Positions 24,059 through 32,928 of a DNA stretch of 64,000 nt are shown one piece after another (the stretch's first letter is position 1; every line of letters starts with the position of its first letter). A program made the position numbers and the translations under genes. The notes below the pieces were generated by a model that ran no database searches, was not told the origin of the DNA, and saw only the letters and a list, made by a program, of their open reading frames with translations. The stretch comes from Azospirillum sp. B4 (GTDB lineage Bacteria > Pseudomonadota > Alphaproteobacteria > Azospirillales > Azospirillaceae). Where the stretch lies: contig NZ_BACU01000527.1 in assembly GCF_000333275.1 (NCBI RefSeq), forward strand, positions 62,001 through 126,000, in the 5' to 3' direction.

Positions 24059-25626
24059 CGACCACCACTTGGAACGGGGCCCATCGTCTGTTGCAGGCGG
24101 CCCGGGCGCGGGGGATAGACATCTGCTTCGCCAATCCGGGAACGACGGAACTGACCTTGGTCAGCGCCCTTGACGACGTGCCCGGCATCAGGCCCGTCCT
24201 GGGGTTGTTCGAGGGGGTGTGCACGGGCGCGGCCGATGGCTATGCCCGTGTCTCAGGCAAGCCAGCGCTCACCCTGCTGCACCTTGGCCCGGGTTTGGCG
24301 AATGGCCTCGCCAATTTGCATAACGCGCGCCGCGCCCGGTCGCCGGTAGTGAACATCGTGGGCGACCATGCCACCTGGCATCTGCCGTTCGATGCGCCGC
24401 TGACGTCCGATATCGACTCCTTCGCCAAGCCGGTGTCAAAGGCCGTCATCTATTTGCGGGACGCGGCCAGCCTGCCGGCCCAGTTGCAGGAGGCGTTCGA
24501 CATCGCGTCGGGGCCGAATGGCGCGGTGGTCACCGTGATCGCCCCGACGGACGTGATGGACGCCAAGGTGGCGGACGCCGCGCCGGCCCTGCCGGCGCAG
24601 GCGCCGGGGAAGGACGCTGTCCCGGATGGCGATATCGCCGCCGTCGCGGCGGCGCTGTCGCGCAAGCGGCCTCTTATCCTGCTGCTTGGCGCCGATGCGC
24701 TGACCGAGCGGGGGCAGCGCGCGGCGGCGCGCGTCGCCGGTGCCGTGTCCGCACGGCTGCTCATGGAATCCTATCCGGCGATCGTCAGTCTGGGCGGCGA
24801 TCTCCCGCGTCTCGAACGCTTGGCCTACTTCCCGCAGGATGTCCTGAAGCAGGTGGGGGAGGCCACGGTGGTTCTGGTGGGGGCGAAAGCGCCGGTGAGC
24901 TACTTCGGATACGAAGGGCAACCCAGCGCGCTGGTTCAATCGGACCGCATCATCGAACTGTCGCGGCCGGATGAGGATAGCGTTGCGGCGCTGGAAGCCC
25001 TGGCGGCCCGGATGGAGGCGCCGGCGCTGGCTGCGGAAACCGCTGCCACGCCAGCGGTGCCATCCGACGCGGGCGGCGCCGGGCCTCTCTCCCCGGTGGA
25101 TGTCGTCGATGATCTCATCGACCGCCTACCGGAGGGGGCGATCATTTCCCTGGAGGGCTCCACCCTCGGTGGCCCCTTTCTGCAACGCGCCTACCGTGCC
25201 CGCAAGCACCGCGTGATGACGAATACGGGTGGCGCGATCGGCCAGGGCTTGCCCTGTGCCACCGGGGCTGCCCTGGCGGCGCCGGGTGTGCGCGTCGTGT
25301 CGCTGCAATCCGATGGCAGCGCCCAATACACCGTGCAGTCCCTCTGGACGATCGCCCGCGAGAAGCTGCCGGTCACCGTTATCATCGCGGCCAATCACCG
25401 GTATGGAATATTGCAGACCGAGTTGAAGCGGGCGGACGCTTCCATCGATGGCGATGTGACGGGCCGCTTGACCCGGCTGGACAATCCCCGGGTGGATTGG
25501 ACGGCGTTGGCGCAGGGATATGGCGTTCCCGCCATCCGTGTGGCCAGCCGCCGCGACCTTCAGCAGGCGTTGGAGCAGGGCTTTGATGAGGAGGGGCCCT
25601 TCCTGATCCAGGTCGATCTGCCCTGA
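24055..25626 (+). CDS. Thiamine diphosphate-dependent enzyme (acetolactate synthase large subunit/benzoylformate decarboxylase-like)
   Basis: A 523-residue protein with the three-domain layout of the family. Cofactor-activating Glu53 lies in GLFEGVCTGAADGYA, and the ThDP/Mg motif starts SDGS at about residue 419 and ends AAN about 28 residues later. The annotation 'acetolactate synthase large subunit' is common for this branch (MdlC-related), but a true biosynthetic role is unlikely without a small subunit and beside catabolic genes. Decarboxylation of a 2-oxo acid, perhaps the product of the coupled aminotransferase, is the likeliest activity. Confidence 0.85.
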   Translation: MTTTTWNGAHRLLQAARARGIDICFANPGTTELTLVSALDDVPGIRPVLGLFEGVCTGAADGYARVSGKPALTLLHLGPGLANGLANLHNARRARSPVVNIVGDHATWHLPFDAPLTSDIDSFAKPVSKAVIYLRDAASLPAQLQEAFDIASGPNGAVVTVIAPTDVMDAKVADAAPALPAQAPGKDAVPDGDIAAVAAALSRKRPLILLLGADALTERGQRAAARVAGAVSARLLMESYPAIVSLGGDLPRLERLAYFPQDVLKQVGEATVVLVGAKAPVSYFGYEGQPSALVQSDRIIELSRPDEDSVAALEALAARMEAPALAAETAATPAVPSDAGGAGPLSPVDVVDDLIDRLPEGAIISLEGSTLGGPFLQRAYRARKHRVMTNTGGAIGQGLPCATGAALAAPGVRVVSLQSDGSAQYTVQSLWTIAREKLPVTVIIAANHRYGILQTELKRADASIDGDVTGRLTRLDNPRVDWTALAQGYGVPAIRVASRRDLQQALEQGFDEEGPFLIQVDLP

Positions 25627-25851
25627 CCTTCGCGGCCAAATGCCGATCACGTTATTGACTCCGCCTGATGCTGGGAGATGGAAAGCGGCGGAGTCTCAGT
25701 TTTAAGAAAAAAAACGTCCGGGTATGTCCTTTTGCCCGCCACCAAGTGATGGGTCCAATCAAAGGCCCCCATAAGAAAAAACAATGCAATCCAGACGAAA
25801 ATAACATGCCGTCGAAAAAACTCGATGGCCGTGAACAGAGAGGGTTGTCTT

Positions 25852-28165
25852 ATGGAATTATCCAGCAGGGGCGGCTCGGGCAAGCCGTCACGACTCCTTC
25901 CCATCATGCTGCCGGTCATCTTGGCTGGGTTGCCTGGCGGGGCGTGGGCGCAACAGCAAGGACCATCGACCGACGGGGATCAACTGACGGAAATCGTGAT
26001 CACAGCTGAAAAGCGTGTGTCCACGGTTCAACAGACGCCGATCAGCATCACCGCTGTCAGTGGCGACCAGTTATCGAAGGAAGGGATCACTGACGTGGGG
26101 CGCCTAGCGTCCCAGGTTCCAGGTATCGCCATGGCATCCGAGGGCCCGGGGCGGACGCAGTTCAACATTCGCGGACTGTCCAGTTCCGGCGGGTCATCGC
26201 CGACGGTGGGCTTTTACTTGGATGACGTGCCGGTCACGCCGCCGACATCGCAACTGGCGTCGGCCGGGAAGGTCATGATCGATCCAGATTTGTATGATCT
26301 GGCGCGCGTGGAAATACTCAGGGGACCCCAAGGCACCTTGTACGGTGCCAGTTCGATGGGCGGCACCATTCGTCTGATCACCAACGATCCCGATCTCGAA
26401 CATTTCTCCGGGCGCGTCCAGGCGGGTGTATCCGGCACCGACGGCGGCGGCGTCAATTACAGCGGGAATTTCATGCTGAACGTCCCGATCGTCAGTGACA
26501 AGCTGGCGCTACGCCTGGTTGGAACGGAAAAGTACAATTCAGGCTTCATCGACCGTATCGTGACCAACGATTTCCCGCTGCCGAACGGCACGATGCGCGG
26601 CGACGTCGCCGGCGCGCCGGTGGCGAAGGTCCATTCCAATGATAATGACGATAGGACAACCGGCTTCCGCGCGACCTTGCTTTTCAAGCCCACCGAGGAT
26701 CTGAGCATCGAGCCGGCGATATTCCATCAGCGGCTCACCACCGGCGCATTGTCGGCCATCGACATGCCGCCCGGCACCATGGCGCATTACCAGCCTTATG
26801 ACGTGCCGGAGTCCTCCTTGCAGGCGTTCGACGACTACAGCCTGCGGATCAAGTATGATTTGAGCAATATATCGTTGCAGTCGATCACGTCTTTGCTCCG
26901 GGGAAGTTCCTACGTCAAAGAGGATGATGCCGAAAGCCAGTATTTCGCGTTCGGTCCCATGGGGCCGACGGGATTGCCCACGGACAACAGCACGACCGAA
27001 CGGCATTCCTCACACCAGTTCAATCAGGAGCTGCGCGTATCCTCGAACGATGACTCCATCCTGCAATGGGTGGCGGGCGGCTTTTACAGCCGCTTCTCCG
27101 ACCACCTCCTGGTGCGCAACACGGTGAACGACCTGGTTCCGATCTATGGCACCGCCAATGCGTTCACCGACGTCGAGCCCGACAGCCTGACGCAACAGGC
27201 GCTTTTCGGCGAGGTCAACTATCAGTTCCTGCCGGACTGGAAGGCGACGGTTGGCTTGCGTTACTTCCACTACCGGTTCGAATATCAGCAGACGCCGATT
27301 GTCTGGCCGCCCAGACGGGGACGTTCAGCGGCGCCGCCGGCGCCTATGGCCTGACGCCAAAATTCACCCTGACCTATACGCCGGACAAGAACTTTCTTTT
27401 TATGCCACGGCCTCAAAAGGCTATCGCCCTGGCGGTCCCAACCTGCCCATCCCGACCAGCGGGGTCGTCGATTGCTCCTCCTCATACCAGCAGCTGGGTA
27501 TCAAGTCGGAGCCGTCGACCTTCGGCCCGGATGCGGTCTGGAACTATGAGATCGGCGAGAAGGCGAAACTCCTGGATGGCCGGATGACTCTCAATTCGTC
27601 CTTCTATTATATCGACTGGCAGCGCATCCAACTCCAGACCACGCTCGCATGCGGGTATTTCTTCACCGCCAACTCGGGCAAGGCTTATTCAGAGGGCGCT
27701 GAGGTCGAGGCCAGCGTGAAACTGGGGGGTGGCTTCCGCCTCAACCAGTCGCTGGGGACGACGCGGTCGGCGCTGACGGATGCGGCCTTGCCCGGGAACT
27801 CCCCGATCGGTCAGCAGCTTCCCGATGTGCCGCGTTGGACGGCGACGACCTCCCTGGAGTATTCGCGTGACATAACGGGCGATCTGACCTTCAACGCGCT
27901 GGTGACGAACCGCTTCGTCGATTCCGAGTACGACTATAACGCCGTGCCGGCCAGCTATACACAAAAGCCGGCGTATGATCTGGTCGATATGCGCATCGGG
28001 TTGGCCGGCGGCAGTTGGACGACGTCGCTTTATGTCGACAACCTGTTCGACCGCCGCGCGGTCACCGGCATCAATCGTAACGTCGCCCAGAACAACCCTT
28101 ATTATGCCCGCGTGTTCATAAACCGGCCTCGGACCATCGGGGTCACGGCGGAGACGGAATTCTGA
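25852..28165 (+). pseudogene. TonB-dependent receptor interrupted by two frameshifts
   Basis: The first frame runs from ATG 25852 (AGAGAGG upstream; ATG 25825 is an alternative) with a signal peptide ending AWAQQ, TonB-box-like EIVITAEKR and plug motifs RVEILRGPQGTLYG. It leaves frame near 27304. The sequence TGTFSGAAGAYGLTPKF continues in a second frame, then near 27395-27402 switches to a third frame (FYATASKGYRPGG) that runs to 28165 and ends with the barrel strand. Each break is explained by one missing base; one T added in the T-run near 27398 restores the second junction. The rest is well conserved, so this is either a recent pseudogene or two assembly errors. Confidence 0.85.
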
Positions 28166-28246
28166 GCGTTCGCTGCGGCGGCCCGGGACGGCTGGGGTGC
28201 CGGCCTGGGCCGCATGCCCGGTTTTCATCATCTTCCGGAGGATACC

Positions 28247-28792
28247 TTGAGTTCAGTGAGAAAATATCCCTTGGCTATGCGGATCATTCATTGGGCCCGC
28301 GCCGCCATCATCTTGGGAATGATTTGGCTGGGCTGGAAGATGGTGTCTCTCGGTGACAATATTCCCCAGAAATTTGAGGGATTCTACCCCCTTCACAAGT
28401 CGTTTGGCCTTGTGGTGATCATCCTTGTCGTCCTTCAATTGACACTACGGACAGTCATGCCAACCCCGGTGCTGAGCACCGGCCTTTCCCGGATCGAAGC
28501 CGTTGCCGCCAAAATCGCCCATGTGGCGCTTTATGGACTGATGATCCTGGTGCCTGTGATTGGATATTCCCGGTCCAGCACCTTCTCGGAAAGTGATGGT
28601 GTCACGTTGTTTGGGCTCAAGATTCCTGAGCTTCTGGGGAAGAACGACGCCCTTTCCGAGAGGCTGAGTTCCATTCATGCGGTGCTGGCGTACACCCTGT
28701 TGGCCGTGATCGCTATCCATGTGTTGGGCGCGCTGAAGCACCGACTGTTCGACAAAGACAAAAAGAACGATCCGCTGTCGCGGATGATCTGA
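28247..28792 (+). CDS. Cytochrome b561-family membrane protein
   Basis: A 181-residue protein. The TTG at 28247 is chosen as start because a full GGAGG lies 5 bases upstream; the frame opens at 28214 but has no site there. Four hydrophobic helices carry histidines suited to two b haems (IIHW, PLHKSF, KIAHVALYG, SSIHAVL with a late HVL). The protein should pass electrons across the inner membrane between quinone and a periplasmic partner. It could serve the c'-type cytochrome at 10350 or a TonB-linked reductive step; the partner is unknown. Confidence 0.87.
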   Translation: MSSVRKYPLAMRIIHWARAAIILGMIWLGWKMVSLGDNIPQKFEGFYPLHKSFGLVVIILVVLQLTLRTVMPTPVLSTGLSRIEAVAAKIAHVALYGLMILVPVIGYSRSSTFSESDGVTLFGLKIPELLGKNDALSERLSSIHAVLAYTLLAVIAIHVLGALKHRLFDKDKKNDPLSRMI

Positions 28793-28832
28793 TGGCATTG
28801 GGTTCTGCATTGAAAATGGCTGGAGATGTGCC

Positions 28833-30281
28833 GTGGTGAATCGCTATCTGCGTGAGCAGAACTATATCGGCGGTATGTGGGTGCACGCGGATTCGGGAGC
28901 CACGATAGACGTCACCGATCCCGCGACTTCGGCACGCATCGGCGTCGTTCCACGGTCCGGCCAGGCGGAGACGCGGCGGGCCATAGTGGCGGCTGATGCC
29001 GCGTTTCAGACCTGGCGCCGGACGACCGCGCTAGAGCGGTCTCAACTGCTGCGCACGCTGCATGATCTGATCGTGCGAAACCAGCAGGCATTGGCTGAAC
29101 TGCTGACCTTGGAACAGGGAAAGCCTTTGGCCGAGGCGGTGGGCGAAATCCGTGCATCCGCCGGCTATGTCCTTTGGTTCGCCGAGGAAGCGCGGCGGAC
29201 ATATGGAGAAATGGTTCCATCCCCCTGGGCTGACCGGCGCATTCTTGTCACCCGGGAACCGGTCGGGGTGGTCGCGGCGATCACGCCCTGGAATTTCCCT
29301 TCGTCGATGCTTGCCCGCAAGCTCGCTCCCGCCCTTGCGGCGGGGTGCACGGTCGTTGCGAAGCCGGCGACGCAGACGCCCTATTCAGGACTGGCCTGGG
29401 GGGCACTGTGCGAGGAGGCCGGCTTTCCCAAGGGCGTTGTAAACATTCTGACGGGCAATGCCGGCGAAATCGGCGACGAGCTTTGCCTCAACCCCACCGT
29501 GCGCAAACTGACATTCACCGGTTCAACGGAAATAGGGAAGGTCCTTCTGGCGAAATGCGCCGCCACCGTGAAGAAGGTGTCCATGGAATTGGGCGGCAAC
29601 GCGCCCTTCATCGTCTTTGACGATGCCGATATTGATCGTGCCGTGGAAGGAGCCATCACGTCGAAATACCGGAACTCGGGGCAGACGTGCGTTTGCACCA
29701 ATCGCTTCCTGGTGCAGTCGGGCGTCTACGACCGGTTCGTTGATAAGCTGGCGGTGGCAACAGGGAAGCTGAAGGTCGGTTCCGGCCTGGACCCGCAGAC
29801 GCAGCAGGGCCCCCTCATCGACGCCAAGGCGGTGAGCCGGGTTGAGGCCTTGATCACGGACGCCGTTAGCAATGGGGCGCGTATCGCCACCGGCGGCAAG
29901 CGTCATACGCTGGGCGGCAGCTTCTTCGAGCCCACCGTCATCGCCGGCGCCACCTCCGACATGCTGTGCATGAAGGAGGAGATTTTTGGGCCCATTGCGC
30001 CCGTGTCGCGCTTTGAAACCGAAGAAGAGGCGATCGCGCGCGCCAATGATACCGAGTTCGGCTTGGCCGCCTATTTCTACACGGCCGACCTTGCCCGAGC
30101 TTTCCGTATCATGGAGCGGCTCAAATACGGCATGGTTGGCGTCAATGAAGGACTGATCACCACCGTTGAGGGGCCTTTTGGCGGTGTTAAGGAGTCCGGA
30201 ATTGGCAAGGAGGGGGGGCGCCAGGGGATTGATGACTACCTAGATATGAAATACGTCTGCCTGGGCGGATTGGGCGAATAA
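28833..30281 (+). CDS. Succinate-semialdehyde dehydrogenase-type aldehyde dehydrogenase
   Basis: A 482-residue protein with GTG start 28833 (GGAGATG upstream). Catalytic Glu252 lies in MELGGNAP and Cys286 in GQTCVCTNRF, with the second cysteine (288) two residues on, a feature of succinate-semialdehyde dehydrogenases. The C terminus GIGKEGGRQGIDDYL is also GabD-like. It should oxidise succinic (or glutaric/related) semialdehyde to the diacid. That is the final step of 4-aminobutyrate and of homoprotocatechuate degradation, which fits the hydroxylase, dioxygenase and hydratase genes nearby. It is the last intact gene before the IS remnant. Confidence 0.88.
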   Translation: MVNRYLREQNYIGGMWVHADSGATIDVTDPATSARIGVVPRSGQAETRRAIVAADAAFQTWRRTTALERSQLLRTLHDLIVRNQQALAELLTLEQGKPLAEAVGEIRASAGYVLWFAEEARRTYGEMVPSPWADRRILVTREPVGVVAAITPWNFPSSMLARKLAPALAAGCTVVAKPATQTPYSGLAWGALCEEAGFPKGVVNILTGNAGEIGDELCLNPTVRKLTFTGSTEIGKVLLAKCAATVKKVSMELGGNAPFIVFDDADIDRAVEGAITSKYRNSGQTCVCTNRFLVQSGVYDRFVDKLAVATGKLKVGSGLDPQTQQGPLIDAKAVSRVEALITDAVSNGARIATGGKRHTLGGSFFEPTVIAGATSDMLCMKEEIFGPIAPVSRFETEEEAIARANDTEFGLAAYFYTADLARAFRIMERLKYGMVGVNEGLITTVEGPFGGVKESGIGKEGGRQGIDDYLDMKYVCLGGLGE

Positions 30282-30290
30282 GATAGGGTT

Positions 30291-30392
30291 TGGAGTGCGC
30301 CCCTTGGGGTGGACAGCTTCAAGCTGCGGAATTGACCAATGATCGGGCGTGTTGTTCTTCGAATGCAATAGGGCTGAAATAGCCCAGCGCTG
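30291..30392. repeat. Left arm of long inverted repeat (IS terminus copy 1)
   Basis: A 102-base sequence matching 30926-31027 in reverse complement with only a few differences. It includes the IS outer end and the codons for the last residues of OrfB. It lies 10 bases past the stop of the succinate-semialdehyde dehydrogenase. Confidence 0.88.
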
Positions 30393-30925
30393 AATGAAGA
30401 CGCCGGGCATTGTAAACCAGATCGATGAAACGCGGCAGATCGGCCACGACGTCGTCGAAGGTCTCGTACGCCATGGGATAAACGGCCTCGACCTTCAGGG
30501 TTTTCATGAAGCTTTCGGCCTTGGCGTTGTCGTAGGGATTGCGACGCCGGCTCATGGAGCCGACCAAGCCGTTGTCTGCCAAGATCCGGCGATAGGCGGC
30601 GTTGGCATACTGACTGCCACGGTCGGTGTGATGGACACAGCCGGCGGGTGGGCTTCGTGCGGCGATGGCGGCCTTCAGGGCTGCGATCGTAAGCCGGGTG
30701 TCGATGGAGCGGCTGATCGCTTAGCCCACGACAGGGCGGGACCAAGCGTCCAGGATCACGGCCACGTAGACGAAGCCGGCCGTCACGGCCACATAAGTGA
30801 TGTCGCCGACCCAGAGCTGGTCGGGCCCGGTAAGGGTCATGTCCGCCGCCCGGTTCGGGAAAATCGGCTCGTCATGGTCGCTGTCGGTCGTGGCGACGAA
30901 GCGCCGCTGTCAATGGGCGCGCAGC
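30319..30925 (-). pseudogene. IS3-family transposase OrfB, 3' part, with two nonsense codons
   Basis: Reading the minus strand from 30925 gives a continuous IS3 OrfB integrase core: VGDITYV (first Asp), [10 protein letters not shown] (second Asp), and [11 protein letters not shown] (Glu), with 35 residues between the second Asp and Glu as expected. Two in-frame stops, TGA at 30912-30910 and TAA at 30723-30721, both fall where Trp is expected. The N-terminal part of OrfB is missing. The C terminus ends [16 protein letters not shown] and is complete. The element cannot transpose by itself. Confidence 0.88.
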
Positions 30926-31027
30926 CAGCGCTGGGCTATCTCAGCCCTATTGCATTCGAAGAACAACACGCCCGATCACCGATCAATTCCGCGGCTTGAA
31001 GCTGTCCACCCCAAGGGGCGCACTCCA
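30926..31027. repeat. Right arm of long inverted repeat (IS terminus copy 2, + orientation)
   Basis: The inverted partner of 30291-30392. On the plus strand it encodes only the last 23 residues of OrfB (30928-30999, [14 protein letters not shown] then SPINSAA and stop), fused directly to the broken N-terminal side of the minus-strand copy at 30925/30926. The few differences between arms (for example F versus Y in the ALGY motif) show that two distinct copies contributed. Confidence 0.88.
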
Positions 31028-31148
31028 TAGCAGGGGAAATTATTTCCGTCGTGAGTGTCCGCTTCACCAACTGGCTAGTGCCGTTCGGACGAAGTAGGGT
31101 AGAGTTGCGCCCTCTTTAGGAGAAGAGCCTCCCCATTCGATATAACTC

Positions 31149-32870
31149 ATGCTTCATTCCAACCACGCTCATTCTGCAGTGATTCCCACCGTCCAGGCTG
31201 TTGAGGCAGAGCTGGAAAGTGTACTGACCGCGCTGGCGGCGGCGGGGCAGTTGGCCGCCGGCGCCCTGGGGCGGGCGCAGGCGGCCGGTGGCCGGGTGGA
31301 CCGGCGGCTGGTGGACCTGGGCCTGGTGTCGGAGGAACACATGGCGGCGGCCTACGCCCGGGCCCTGGGCCTGGCGCTGTGGCCGGCCGACCACCTGCCC
31401 GAGGCGCCGGTGATGATGGAGACGGCCAACCTGGCCTTCCTGAAGACCAAGCTGATGCTGCCGCTGACCGCTGGCGGCGCCGCCAGCGATGGGGCGCAGG
31501 CGGTGTTCGCCGTGGCCGACCCGCTGGACGACCAGGCGCTGAAGGCCGCCGCCTTCCTGGCCGGCCGGCCGGTGCGCCCGGTGGTCATGACCGGCACCGC
31601 CATCGCCGCCGCGCTGGACCGGCTGTACGAGACGGCGTCGCCCGCCGCCAACCAGGATGAGATGCCCGACCTGCTGGAGGGCGATGCCGAGCGTCTGCGG
31701 GATCTGGCCAGCGAAGGGCCGGTGGTGCGCCTGGTGGGCAACGCCATCCAGGCGGCGCTGGCCGCCGGCGCCACCGACATCCATGTCGAGCCCATGGCCG
31801 ACCGCCTGGTTATCCGCCACCGCATCGACGGCATCCTGCGCGAGGCCGAGGTGCTGCCCCGCCGCATGGCCGCCGGCCTGATCACCCGCATCAAGGTCAT
31901 GGCCGGCCTGGACATCGGCGAGCGCCGGCTGCCCCAGGACGGCCGCATCCGCCAGACCCTGCAGGGCCGCGAGATCGATTTCCGCGTTTCCACCACCCCC
32001 ACCGTGCATGGCGAGGACGTGGTGATGCGCATCCTGGACCAGCAGACGGCGGGCGGGACGCTGGACAACCTGGGCCTGCCCGCCTGGGTGTCCGGCCCGC
32101 TGGCGGCGGAGCTGGACCGGCCGCACGGCATCGTGCTGGTGACCGGCCCGACGGGCAGCGGCAAGACCACCACCCTCTACGCCGGCCTGCGCGGCATGGA
32201 TTCCGCCCGCCGCAAGATCCTGACCGTCGAGGATCCGGTGGAATACATGCTGGACGGCATCAACCAGACCCAGGTGAAGCCGGCCATCGGCCTGACCTTC
32301 GCCCATGCCCTGCGCAGCTTCCTGCGCCAGGACCCCGACGTGATCCTGGTGGGTGAGATGCGCGATGGGGAGACGACCAAGGTGGCGGTGCAGGCGGCGC
32401 TGACCGGCCACCTGGTGCTGTCGACCCTACACACCAACGATGCCGCCGGGGCGGTGCCGCGCCTGATGGACATGGGGGTGGACCCCTATCTGCTGGCCTC
32501 CACCCTGAACGGGGTGCTGGCCCAGCGCCTGGTGCGCACGCTGTGCCCGCACTGCCGGCAGCCCTACCCCCTGTCGGCGGACGCGGCGGCGGCCCTGGGC
32601 CTGCCCGCGCGCGTGACCACCGTCTATCGGGCCGTGGGCTGCCCGGCCTGCTCCGGCACGGGCTATCGCGGCCGCCTGGCCATCGCCGAATGGCTGCCGG
32701 TCACCGACGCGGTGCGGACGCTGATCCGCCAGGGGGCGTCGTCGGCGGAGATCGAGGCGGCGGCGGTGGAGGGCGGCGGCATGGTGCCCCTCTACCAGGA
32801 CGGTTTGCAGCGGGTCCTGGACGGCGTCACCACGCCTGAGGAAATCCTGCGCGTGACCAAGGCGGACTGA
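31149..32870 (+). CDS. gspE: Type II secretion ATPase GspE
   Basis: A 573-residue secretion ATPase that powers pseudopilus assembly at the inner membrane. An N-terminal GspE/PilB domain (about 30-160) precedes the ATPase core with Walker A GPTGSGKT (333-340), Asp box near 361, Walker B ILVGEM (399-404) and the His box LSTLHTND (424-431). A zinc-binding tetracysteine is intact (C466-x2-C469 and C498-x2-C501), which favours GspE/PilB over retraction ATPases. It begins the T2SS operon 121 bases after the IS remnant. Confidence 0.95.
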   Translation: MLHSNHAHSAVIPTVQAVEAELESVLTALAAAGQLAAGALGRAQAAGGRVDRRLVDLGLVSEEHMAAAYARALGLALWPADHLPEAPVMMETANLAFLKTKLMLPLTAGGAASDGAQAVFAVADPLDDQALKAAAFLAGRPVRPVVMTGTAIAAALDRLYETASPAANQDEMPDLLEGDAERLRDLASEGPVVRLVGNAIQAALAAGATDIHVEPMADRLVIRHRIDGILREAEVLPRRMAAGLITRIKVMAGLDIGERRLPQDGRIRQTLQGREIDFRVSTTPTVHGEDVVMRILDQQTAGGTLDNLGLPAWVSGPLAAELDRPHGIVLVTGPTGSGKTTTLYAGLRGMDSARRKILTVEDPVEYMLDGINQTQVKPAIGLTFAHALRSFLRQDPDVILVGEMRDGETTKVAVQAALTGHLVLSTLHTNDAAGAVPRLMDMGVDPYLLASTLNGVLAQRLVRTLCPHCRQPYPLSADAAAALGLPARVTTVYRAVGCPACSGTGYRGRLAIAEWLPVTDAVRTLIRQGASSAEIEAAAVEGGGMVPLYQDGLQRVLDGVTTPEEILRVTKAD

Positions 32871-32928
32871 TCTTTTCGATATTCGTGCGGCCGGCGGGGG
32901 ATTCCGGCCACACCGGGGGTGACGGATT

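Larger units (their letters stand above)
30291..31027. mobile_element. Degenerate IS3-family element with two inverted copies of one terminus
   Basis: A 737-base segment bounded on both sides by TGGAGTGCGCC and inward copies of the same 102-base sequence in opposite orientation (30291-30392 and 30926-31027). Between them lies the 3' half of an IS3-type orfB on the minus strand. No orfA, no 5' end and no intact transposase are present. The arrangement suggests two insertions in opposite orientation reduced by deletion, or an inversion-deletion within one element. Confidence 0.88.

Noticed and set aside
24055-25626. Assignment as biosynthetic acetolactate synthase (ilvB/ilvI)
   Set aside because: No small regulatory subunit gene follows, and the gene is coupled to an aminotransferase in a catabolic run; a decarboxylase/lyase role is more likely.
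30394-30999. A 201-codon plus-strand open frame through the IS remnant
   Set aside because: Only its last 23 residues are meaningful (the end of the inverted OrfB copy); the rest is antisense to the degenerate transposase.
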